From Amblyomma americanum (taxonomy: Eukaryota; Arthropoda; Arachnida; Ixodida; Ixodidae): a stretch of 64,000 bases of DNA. Positions 9,301 through 20,570 of the stretch are shown here, in pieces. How positions within the stretch are numbered: position 1 is the first letter of the stretch; each line of letters starts with the position of its first letter. The DNA lies in NCBI RefSeq assembly GCF_052857255.1, contig NC_135502.1, positions 190,661,257-190,725,256 of the forward strand, written 5' to 3'. The notes below the pieces were generated by a model, which worked only from the letters and a program-made list of their open reading frames with translations, was not told the origin of the DNA and did not search any database. The translations under genes were made by a program, and so were the position numbers.

Positions 9301-11250
9301 ACGCTGGTGGCCGTGAACAGTGGTTGATCGGTTCCACAGGTGCTGATGCCGTGTTGCTCTATGTTCCTTGTAGCGTCGTAACTCTCGGTAATACAGTAAT
9401 TCAGCGTTTTCAGGTCGCTGTCGTAAATGCAGGTGTTCACTAGAGCAATGCAGATTGGTAAAACGAAGCCAACAACCTGAGCCAAAAAGACGAAATGGTT
9501 CCTCTACATCCCCTCACTCAGGGTGCCACCATGCCCAGTGCCAAAGAACGAAGTGTGACTCGATTTAAAGCAGTGTGATGTCAATGTTGTAGCAGCTGCC
9601 GATGTTACTATGGGGATCGTGAACAGTGGTGGGTCGGTTCCACAGGTTCTGATGTCGTGTTCCTCGATGCTCCTTGTAGCGTCGTAGCTCTTGGTATTAC
9701 AGTAACTCAGCGTTTTCAGGCCGCTGTCGTAAATACAAGTGTTCACTCGAGCAATGGAGCCTGGTAGAACGAAGCAAGAACCTGAGCCAAAAAGACGAAA
9801 TGGCTGCTACACATTGCCTCACTCAGAGTGCCACCATGCCTTGTGCCAAAGAATGAAACCTAACTCGATATAAAGTAGTGGGACGTCAATGTAGCAGCAG
9901 ATGCCGATGTTACGCTGGGGGCCGTGAACAGTGGTGGATCGGTTCCACAGGGGCTGATGCCGTGTTCTCGATGTTCCTTGTAGCGTCGTAACCCTGTGTA
10001 TCGCAGTAATTCAGCGTTTTCAGGTCGCTGTCTTAAATGCAGGTGTTCGCTCGAGCAATGCAGCCTGGTAGAACGAAGCCAAGAACCTGAACCGAAAAGT
10101 CGAAATGGTTCCTCAACATCACCTCGCTTAGAGTGCCACCATGCCCTGTGCTATAAACGAAACCTGACGTCAGTGTTGTACCAGCGGCCGATGTTACGCT
10201 GAGGGCCATGAACAGTGGTGGATCGGTTCCAGAGGTGCTGATGCCGTGTTGCTTGATGTTACTTGTAGCGCCGTAACTCTCGGTATTACAGTAATTCAGC
10301 GTTTTCAGGTCGCTGTCTTAAATGCAGGTGTTCATTCGAGCAATGCAGCCTAGTTGAACGAAGCCAAGAACCTGAACCAAAAGACGAAATCGTTCGTCAA
10401 CATCTCCTCGCTCAAAGTGCCACCATGCTCTGTGCCAAAGAACGAAACGTGACTCGATTTAAAGCAGTGTGACGTCAATGTTGCACCAGCTGCCAATGTT
10501 ACGCTGGTGGCCGTGAACAGTGGTGGATCGGTTCCACCGGCGCTGATGCCGTGTTGCTCGATGTTCCTTGTAGCGTCGTAACTCTCGGTATTACAGTAAT
10601 TAAGCGTTTTCAGGTCGCTGTCGTAATTGCAGGTGCTCAGTCGAGCAATGCAGCCTGGTAGAACGAAGCCAAGAACCTGAACCAAAAAGACGAAATGGTT
10701 CCTCAACATCACCTCGCTTAGAGTGCCACCACGCCCTGTGCTAAAGAACGAAACCTGACGTCAATGTTGTACCAGCGGCCGATGTTACGCTGAAGGCCGT
10801 GAACAGTGTGGATCGGTTCCAGAGGTGCTGATGCCGTGTTGCTTGATGTTACTTGTAGCGTCGTAACTCTCGGTATTACAATAATTAAGCGTTTTCAGGT
10901 CGCTGTCTTAAAAGCAGGTGTTCATTTGAGCAATGCAGCCTGGTAAAACGAAGCCTAGAACCTGAACAAAAAGACGAAATGGTTCCTCAACATCTCCTCG
11001 CTCAGAGTGCCACCATGCCCTGTGCCAAAGAACGAAACGTGACTCGATGTAAAGCAGTGTGACGTCAATGTTGCAGCAGCTGCCTATGTTACGCTGGTGG
11101 CCGTGAACAGTGGTGGATCGGTTCCACCGGTGCTGATGCCGTGTTGCTCGATGTTATTTGTAGCGTCGTAACTCTCGGTATTACAGTAATTAAGCGTTTT
11201 CAGGTCGCTGTTGTAAATGCAGGTGTTCAGTCGAGCAATGCAGCCTGGTA
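6371..11250 (+). repeat. Duplicated block C, copy 1
   Basis: About sixteen monomers. 6837-9600 aligns to 16491-19255 at an offset of 9654. From about 9920 the offset becomes about 9346, because copy 2 has lost one monomer. Contains short-form monomers near 10157 and 10750. Single-base losses near 10380, 10809 and 10967 are absent from the partner copy. Confidence 0.78.
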
Positions 11251-13490
11251 GAACGAAGCCATGAACCTCAACCAAAAAGACGAAATGGTTCTTCAACATC
11301 ACCTCGATCAGGGTACCACCATGCCCAGTGCCAAAGAACTAAACGTGGCTCGATTTAAAGCAGTGTGGCGTCATTGTTGCAGAAGATGCCGATGTTACGC
11401 TAGGGGCCGTGAACAGTGGTGGATCGGTTCCACAGGTGCTGATGCCGAGTTGCTCGATGTTCCTTGTAGCATCGTAACTCTCTGTAATACAGTAAATTAG
11501 CGTTTTCAGGTCGCTGCCTTAAATGCAGGTGTTCATTTGAGCAAAGCAGCCTGGTAGAACGAAGCCAAGAACCTGAACCAAAAAGACGAAATGGTTCCTC
11601 GACATCACCTCGTTCCGAGTGCCACAATGTCCAGTGACAAAGAACAAAACGTGACTCGATTTAAAACACTGAGACGTCAATGCTGCAGCAGCTGCCGATG
11701 TTGCGCTGGGGCTATGAACAGTGTCGGATCGGTTTCACCGGTGCTGATGCCGTGTTGCTCGATGTTCTTTGTAGCGTCGTAGCTCTCGGTATTACAGTAA
11801 TTAAGCGTTTTCAGGTCGCTGTAGTAAATGCAGGTGTTCAGTCGAGCAATGCAGCTTGGTAGAGCGAAGCCAAGAACCTGAACCAAAAAGACGAAATGGT
11901 TCCTCAACATCACCTCGCTCAGAGTGCCACCATGCCTTGTGGCAAACAATAAAACGTGACTCGATTTAAAGCAGTGTGACGTCAATGTTGCAGCAGCTGC
12001 CGATGTTACGCTGGAGCACGTGAACAGTGGTGAATCGGTTCCACACGTTCTGATGCCATGTTGCTGGATTTTCCTTGTAGCGTCGTAACCCTGGGTATCA
12101 CTGTAATTCAGCGTTTTCAGGTCGCTGCCTTAAATGCAGGTATTCACTCGAGCAATGCAGCCTGGTAGAACGAAGCCAAGAACCTGGACCAAAAAGACGA
12201 AAAGGTTCCTCAACATCACCTCGTTTAGAGTGCCACCATGCCCTGTGCTAAAGAACGAAAAATGACTCGATTTAAAGCAGTTTCACGTCAATGTTGCAGC
12301 AGCTGCCTATGTTACGCTTGGGGCCGTGAACAGTGGTGGATCGGTACCACAGCTGCTGATGCCGTGTTGCTCGATGTTGTTGTAGCGTCGTAACTCTCGG
12401 TATTACAGTAATTAAGCGTTTTCAGGTCGCTGTCGTAAATGCAGGTGTTCAGTCGAGCAATGCAGTTTGGTAGAACGGAGCCAAGCACCGCAACCAAAAA
12501 GACGAAATGGTTCCTCAACATCACCTCGCTCAGGTTGCCACCATACCCAGTTCCTAAGAATGAAACGTGAGTCGATTTATAGCAGTGTGACATCAATGTT
12601 GTAGCAGCGGCCGATGTTACGCTGAGGGCCGTGAACAGTGGTGAATCGGTTCCACAGGTGCTGATGCCGTGTTGCTCGTTTTTCCTTGTAGCGTCGTAAC
12701 CCTCGGTATTACACTAAATAAGCGTTTTCATGTCGCTGTCTTAAATGCAGGTGTTCATTCGAGCAATGCAGCCTGGTAGAACGAAGCCAAGAGCCTGAAC
12801 CAAAAAGACGAAATGGTTCCTCAACATCACCTCGCTCAGAGTGCCACCATGCCCAGTGCCAAAGATCGAAGTGTGACTCGATTTAAAGCAGTGTGATGTC
12901 AATGTTGTAGCAGCTGCCGATGTTACTATGGGGATCGTGAACAGTGGTTGGTCGGTTCCACAGGTTCTGATGTCGTGTTCCTCGATGCTCCTTGTAGCGT
13001 CGTAGCTCTTGGTATTACAGTAACTCAGCGTTTTCAGGCCGCTGTCGTAAATACAGGTGTTCACTCGAGCAATGGAGCCTGGTAGAACGAAGCCAAGAAC
13101 CTGAGCCAAAAAGACGAAATGGCTGCTACACATTGCCTCACTCAGAGTGCCACCACGCCTTGTGCCAAAGAATGAAACGTAACTCGATTTAAAGTAGTGG
13201 GACGTCAATGTAGCAGCAGATGCCGATGTTACGCTGGGGGCCGTGAACAGTGGTGGATCGGTTCCACAGGGGCTGATGCCGTGTTCTCGATGTTCCTTGT
13301 AGTGTCGTAACCCTGTGTATCGCAGTAATTCAGCGTTTTCAGGTCGCTGTCTTAAATGCAGGTGTTCGCTCGAGCAATGCAGCCTGGTAGAACGAAGCCA
13401 AGAACCTGAACCGAAAAGTCGAAATGGTTCCTCAACATCACCTCGCTTAGAGTGCCACCATGCCCTGTGCTATAGAACGAAACCTGACGT
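11251..13490 (+). repeat. Duplicated block D, copy 1
   Basis: About seven monomers that align to 32797-35036 at an offset of 21546 and, up to 12840, to 23648-25237 at an offset of 12397. At GTGCCACCATGCCC (12841) this copy and the 32.8-kb copy lack one monomer that is kept at 25240-25545 and near 9230-9535. Confidence 0.8.
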
Positions 13491-16045
13491 CAATGTTGTA
13501 CCAGCGGCCGATGTTACGCTGAGGGCCGTGAACAGTGGTGGATCGGTTCCAGAGGTGCTGATGCCGTGTTGCTTGATGTTCTTTGTAGCGTCGTAACTCT
13601 CGGTATTACAGTAATTAAGCGTTTTCAGGTCGCTGTCTTAAAAGCAGGTGTTCATTCGAGCAATGCAGCCTGGTAAAACGAAGCCTAGAACCTGAACCAA
13701 AAAGACGAAATGGTTCCTCAACATCTCCTCGCTCAGAGTGCCACCATGCCCTGTGCCAAAGAACGAAACGTGACTCGATTTAAAGCAGTGTGACGTCAAT
13801 GTTGCAGCAGCTGCCTATGTTACGCTGGTGGCCGTGAACAGTGGTGGATCGGTTCCAACGGTGCTGATGCCGTGTTGCTCGATGTTCCTTGTAGCGTCGT
13901 AACTCTCGGTATTACAGTAATTAAGCGTTTTCAGGTCGCTGTCGTAATTGCAGGTGTTCAGTCGAGCAATGCAGCCTGGTAGAACGAAGCCAAGAACCTG
14001 AACCAAAAAGATGAAATGGTTCCTCATCATCACCTCGCTTAGAGTGCCACCACGCCCTGTGCTAAAGAACGAAACCTGACGTCAATGTTGTACCAGCGGC
14101 AGATGTTACGCTGAAGGCCGTGAACAGTGGTGGATCGGTTCCAGAGGTGCTGATGCCGTGTTGCTTGATGTTACTTGTAGCGCCGTAACTCTTGGTATTA
14201 CAGTAATTCAGCTTTTTCAGGTCGCTGTCTTAAATGCAGGTGTTCATTCGAGCAATGCAGCCTAGTAGAACGAAGCCAAGAACCTGAACCAAAAAGACGA
14301 AATCGTTCGTCAACATCTCCTCGCTCAGAGTGCCACCATGCCCTGTGCCAAAGAACGAAACGTGACTCGATTTAAAGCAGTGTGACGTCAATGTTGCAGC
14401 AGCTGCCTATGTTACGTTGGTGGCCGTGAACAGTGGTGGATCGGTTCCAGCGGTGCTGATGCCGTGTTGCTCGATGTTCTTTGTAGCGTCGTAACTCTCG
14501 GTATTACAGTAATTAAGCGTTTTTAGGTCGCTGTCGAAATGCAGGTGTTCAGTCGGGCAATGCAGCCTGGTAGAACGAAGCAAGAACCTCAACCAAAAAG
14601 ACGAAATGGTTCCTCAACATCACCTCGATCAGGGTGCCACCATGCCCAGTGCCAAAGAATTAAACGTGACTTGATTTAAAACTGTGTGACGTCAATGTTG
14701 CAGCAGCTGCCGATGTTACGCTGGGCCCATGAGCAGTGGTGGATCGGTCCCATAGGTGCTGATTCCGTGTTCTCGATGTTCCTTGTAGCGTCGTAACCCT
14801 GTGTATCGCAGTAATTCAGCGTTTTCAGGTCGCTGTCCTAAATGCAGGTGTTCGCTCGAGCAATGCAGCCTGGTAGAACGAAGCCAAGAACCTGAAGCAA
14901 AAAGACGAAATGGTTCCTCAACATCACCTCGCTTAGAGTGCCACCATGCCCTGTGCTATAGAACGAAACCTGACGTCAATGTTTAACCAGCGGCCGATGT
15001 TACGCTGAGGGCCGTGAACAGTGGTGGATCGGTTCCAGAGGTGCTGATGCCGTGTTGCTTGATGTTACTTGTAGGCCGTAACTCTCGGTATTACAGTAAT
15101 TCAGCGTTTTCAGGTCGCTGTCTTAAATGCAGGTGTTCATTCGAGCAATGCAGCCTAGTAGAACGAAGCCAAGAACCTGAACCAAAAGACGAAATCGTTC
15201 GTCAACATTTCCTCGCTCAAAGTGCCACCATGCCCTGTGCCAAAGAACGAAACGTGACTCGATTTAAAGCAATGTGACGTCAATGTTGCACCAGCTGCCA
15301 ATGTTACGCTGGTGGCCGTGAACAGTGGTGGATCGGTTCCACCGGTGCTGATGCCGTGTTGCTCGATGTTCCTTGTAGCGTCGTACTCTCGGTATTACAG
15401 TAATTAAGCGTTTTCAGGTCGCTGTCGTAAATACAGGTGTTCAGTCGAGCAATGCAGCCTGATAAACGAAGCCTAGAACCTGAACAAAAAGACGAAATGG
15501 TTCTCAACATCTCCTCGCTCAGAGTGCCACCATGCCCTGTGCCAAAGAACGAACGTGACTCGATTTAATTCAGTGTGACGTCAATGTTGCAGCAGCTGCC
15601 TATGTTACGCTGGTGGCCGTGAACAGTGGTGGGATCGGTTCCACCGGTGCTGACGCCGTGTTGCTCGATGTTCTTTGTAGCGTCGTAACTCTCGGTATTA
15701 CAGTAATTAAGCGTTTTCAGGTCGCTGTCGTAAATGCAGGTGTTCAGTCGGGCAAATGCAGCCTGGTAGAACGAAGCAAGAACCTCAACCAAAAAGTCGA
15801 AATGGTTCCTCAACATCACCTCGATCAGGGTGCCACCATGCCCAGTGCCAAAGAATTAAACGTGACTCGATTTAAAACTGTGTGACGTCAATGTTGCGCA
15901 GCTGCTAAATGTTACGCGGGGCCCATGAGCAGTGGTGGATCGGTCCCACAGGTGCTGATGCCGAGTTGCTCGATCTTCCTTGTAGCGTCGTAACTCTCGG
16001 TAATACAGTAAATTAGCGTTTTCAGGTCGCTGTCTTAAATGCAGG
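13491..16045 (+). repeat. Duplicated block A, copy 2
   Basis: Aligns to 1-2555. From about 15070 it accumulates many single-base gains and losses that the 1-kb and 35-kb copies lack. At about 16045 it switches abruptly to sequence like 6370 onward, marking a block junction. Confidence 0.8.
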
Positions 16046-19000
16046 TGTTCATTCGAGCAATACAGCCTAGTAGAACGAAGCCAAGAACCTGAACCAAAAA
16101 GACGAAATGGTTCCTCAACATCACCTCGCTCAGAGTGCACCATGCCCTGTGCCAAAAGAACGAATCGTGACTCGATTAAAAAAATGTGACGTCAATGTTG
16201 CAGCAGCTGCCAAGTGGCCGTGAACAGTGGTGGATCGGTTCCACCAGTGCTGATGCCATGTTGCTCGATGTTCCTTGTAGCTTCGTAACTCTCGGTATTA
16301 CAGTAATTAAGCGTTTTCAGGTCGCTTTCGTAATTGCAGGCGTTCAGTCGAGCAATGCAGCCTGGTAAAACGAAGCCTAGAACCTGAACCAAAAAGACGA
16401 AATGGTTCCTCAACATCTCTTCGCTCAGAGCGCCACCATGCCCTGTGCCAAAGAACGAAACGTGACTCGATTTAAAGCAGTGTGACGTCAATGTTGCAGC
16501 AGCTGCCTATGTTACGCTGGTGGCCGTGAACAGTGGTGGATCGGTTCCACCGGTGCTGATGCCGTGTTGCTCGATGTTCTTTGTAGCACCGTAACTCTCG
16601 GTATTACAGTAATTAAGCGTTTTCAGGTCGCTGTCGTAAATGCAGGTGTTCAGTCGGGCAATGCCGCCTGGTAGAACGAAGCAAGAACCTCAACCAAAAA
16701 GACGAAATGGTTCCTCAACATCACCTCGATCAGGGTGCCACCATGCCCAGTGCCAAAGAATTAAACGTGACTCGATTTAAAACACTGTGACGTCAATGCT
16801 TCAGCAGCTGCCGGTATTACGGTGGGGCTATGAACAGTGTCGGATAGGTTCCACAGGTGCTGATGCCGTGTTGCTCGATGTTCCTTGTATCGTCTTAACT
16901 CTTGGTAATACAGCAATTCAGCGTTTTCAGGTCGCTGTCGTAAATGCAGGTGTTCACTCGAGCAATGCAGCCTGGTAAATCGAAGCCTAGAACCTGAACC
17001 AAAAAGACTAAATGGTTCCTCAACATCACCTCGCTCAGAGTGCCACCATGCCTTGTGCCAAAGAACGAAACGTAACTCGATTTAAAGTAGTGTGACGTCA
17101 ATGTTGCAGCAGATGCCGATGTTACGCTGGGGGCCGTGAACAGTGGTGGATCGGTTCCACAGGGGCTGATGCCGTGTTCTCGATGTTCCTTGTAGCGTCG
17201 TAACCCTGGGTATTACACTAAATAAGCGTTTTCAGGTCGCTGTCTTAAATGTAGGTGTTCACTTGAGCAATGCAGCCTGGTAGAACGAAGCCAAGAACCT
17301 GAACCAAAAGATGAAATGGTTCCTCAACATCACCTCGCTTAGAGTGCCACCATGCCCTGTGCCAAAGAACGAAACGTGACTCTATTTAAAGCATTGTGAC
17401 GCCAATGTTGCAGCAGCTGAATATGTTACGCTGGTGGCCGTGTACAGTGGTGGATCGGTTCCACCGGTGCTGATGCCGTGTTGCTCGATGTTCTTTCTAG
17501 CGTCGTAAGTCTCAGTATTACAGTAATTAAGCGTTTTAAATCCGCTGCCGTTAATGCAGGTGTTCTGTCGAGCAATGCAGCCTAGTAGAACGAAGCCAAA
17601 AACCTCACCAAAAAGACGAAATGGTTCCTCAACATCACCTCGCTTAGAGTGCCACCATGCCCTGTGCCAAAGAACGAAACGTGACTCGATTTAAAGCAGT
17701 GTGATGTCAATGTTGCAGCAGCTGCCTATGTTACTCTGGTGGCCATGAACAGTGTCGGATCGGTTCCACCGGTGCTGATGCCGTGTTGCTCGATGTTCTT
17801 TGTAGCGTCGTAACTCTCGGTATTACAGTAATTAAGCGTTTTCAGGTCGCTGTAGTAAATGCAGGTGTTCAGTCGAGCAATGCAGCTTGGTAGAGCGAAG
17901 CCAAGAACCTGAACCAAAAAGACGAAATGGTTCCTCAACATCACCTCGCTCAGAGTGCCACCATGCCTTGTGGCAAACAATAAAACGTGACTCGATTTAA
18001 AGCATTGTGACGTCAATGTTGCAGCAGCTGCCGATGTTACGCTGGAGCACGTGAACAGTGGTGAATCGGTTCCACACGTTCTGATGCCATGTTGCTGGAT
18101 TTTCCTTGTAGCGTCGTAACCTTGGGTATCACTGTAATTCAGCGTTTTCAGGTCGCTGCCTTAAATGCAGGTATTCACTCGAGCAATGCAGCCTGGTAGA
18201 ACGAAGCCAAGAACCTGGACCAAAAAGACGAAAAGGTTCCTCAACATCACCTCGCTTAGAGTGCCACCATGCCCTGTGCTAAAGAACGAAAAATGACTCG
18301 ATTTAAAGCAGTGTCACGTCAATGTTGCAGCAGCTGCCTATGTTACGCTGGGGGCCGTGAACAGTGGTGGATCGGTACCACAGCTGCTGATGCCGTGTTG
18401 CTCGATGTTCTTGTAGCGTCGTAACTCTCGGTATTACAGTAATTAAGCGTTTTCAGGTCGCTGTCGTAAATGCAGGTGTTAAGTCGAGCAATGCAGTTTG
18501 GTAGAACGAAGCCAAGCACCTCAACCAAAAAGACCAAATGGTTCCTCAACATCACCTCGCTCAAGTTGCCACCATACCCAGTTCCTAAGAATGAAGCGTG
18601 AGTCGATTTATAGCAGTGTGACATCAATGTTGTAGCAGCGGCCGATGTTACGCTGAGGGCCGTGAACAGTGGTGAATCGGTTCCACAGGTGCTGATGCCG
18701 TGTTGCTCGTTTTTCCTTGTAGCGTCGTAAAACTCGGTATTACACAAAATGAGCGTTTTCATGTCGCTGTCTTAAATGCAGGTGTTCATTCGAGCAATGC
18801 AGCCTGGTAGAACGAAGCCAAGAGCCTGAACCAAAAAGACGAAATGGTTTCTCAACATCACCTCGCTCAGAGTGCCACCATGCTCTTTGCCAAAGAACGA
18901 AACGTGACTCGATTTAAAAAGTTTGACGTCCATGTTGCAGCACCTGCCAATGTTACGCTGGTGGCCGTGAACAGTGGTTGATCGGTTCCACAGGTGCTGA

Positions 19001-20570
19001 TGCCGTGTTGCTCTATGTTCCTTGTAGCGTCGTAACTCTCGGTAATGCAGTAATTCAGCGTTTTCAGGTCGCTGTCGTAAATGCAGGTGTTCACTAGAGC
19101 AATGCAGATTGGTAAAACGAAGCCAACAACCTGAGCCAAAAAGACGAAATGGTTCCTCTACATCCCCTCACTCAGGGTGCCACCATGCCCAGTGCCAAAG
19201 AACGAAGTGTGACTCGATTTAAAGCAGTGTTATGTCAATGTTGTAGCAGCTGCCGATGTTACTATGGGGATCGTGAACAGTGGTGGATCGGTTCCACAGG
19301 GGCTGATGCCGTGTTCTCGATGTTCCTTGTAGCGTCGTAACCCTGTGTATCGCAGTAATTCAGCGTTTTCAGGTCGCTGTCTTAAATGCAGGTGTTCGCT
19401 CGAGCAATGCAGCCTGGTAGAACGAAGCCAAGACCTGAACCGAAAAGTCGAAATGGTTCCTCAACATCACCTCGCTTAGAGTGCCACCATGCCCTGTGCT
19501 ATAAACGAAACCTGACGTCAATGTTGTACCAGCGGCCGATGTTACGCTGAGGGCCATGAACAGTGGTGGATCGGTTCCAGAGGTGCTGATGCCGTGATGT
19601 TACTTGTAGCGCCGTAACTCTCGGTATTACAGTAATTCAGCGTTTTCAGGTCGCTGTCTTTAAATGCAGGTGTTCATTCGAGCAATGCAGCCTAGTTGAA
19701 CGAAGCCAAGAACCTGAACCAAAAAGACGAAATCGTTCGTCAACATCTCCTCGCTCAAAGTGCCACCATGCTCTGTGCCAAAGAACGAAACGTGACTCGA
19801 TTTAAAGCAGTGTGACGTCAATGTTGCACCAGCTGCCAATGTTACGCTGGTGGCCGTGAACAGTGGTGTCTGGTCGGTTCCACCGGCGCTGATGCCGTGT
19901 TGCTCGATGTTCCTTGTAGCGTCGTAACTCTCGGTATTACAGTAATTAAGCGTTTTCAGGTCGCTGTCGTAATTGCAGGTGCTCAGTCGAGCAATGCAGC
20001 CTGGTAGAACGAAGCCAAGAACCTGAACCAAAAAGACGAAATGGTTCCTCAACATCACCTCGCTTAGAGTGCCACCACGCCCTGTGCTAAAGAACGAAAC
20101 CTGACGTCAATGTTGTACCAGCGGCCGATGTTACGCTGAAGGCCGTGAACAGTGGTGGATCGGTTCCAGAGGTGCTGATGCCGTGTTGCTTGATGTTACT
20201 TGTAGCGTCGTACTCTCGGTATTACAATAATTAAGCGTTTTCAGGTCGCTGTCTTAAAAGCAGGTGTTCATTTGAGCAAATGCAGCCTGGTAAAACGAAG
20301 CCTAGAACCTGAACCAAAAAGACGAAATGGTTCCTCAACATCTCCTCGCTCAGAGTGCCACCATGCCCTGTGCCAAAGAACGAAACGTGACTCGATGTAA
20401 AGCAGTGTGACGTCAATGTTGCAGCAGCTGCCTATGTTACGCTGGTGGCCGTGAACAGTGGTGGATCGGTTCCACCGGTGCTGATGCCGTGTTGCTCGAT
20501 GTTATTTGTAGCGTCGTAACTCTCGGTATTACAGTAATTAAGCGTTTTCAGGTCGCTGTTGTAAATGCAG
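16046..20570 (+). repeat. Duplicated block C, copy 2 (one monomer deleted)
   Basis: Aligns to block C copy 1 at offsets of 9654 and then ~9346. The change occurs at 19265-19300, where a GTTACTATGGGG monomer is fused to the following monomer type within GTGAACAGTGGTGG. A 10-bp deletion near 16212 removes the TATTACGCTG part of one unit. Confidence 0.78.
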
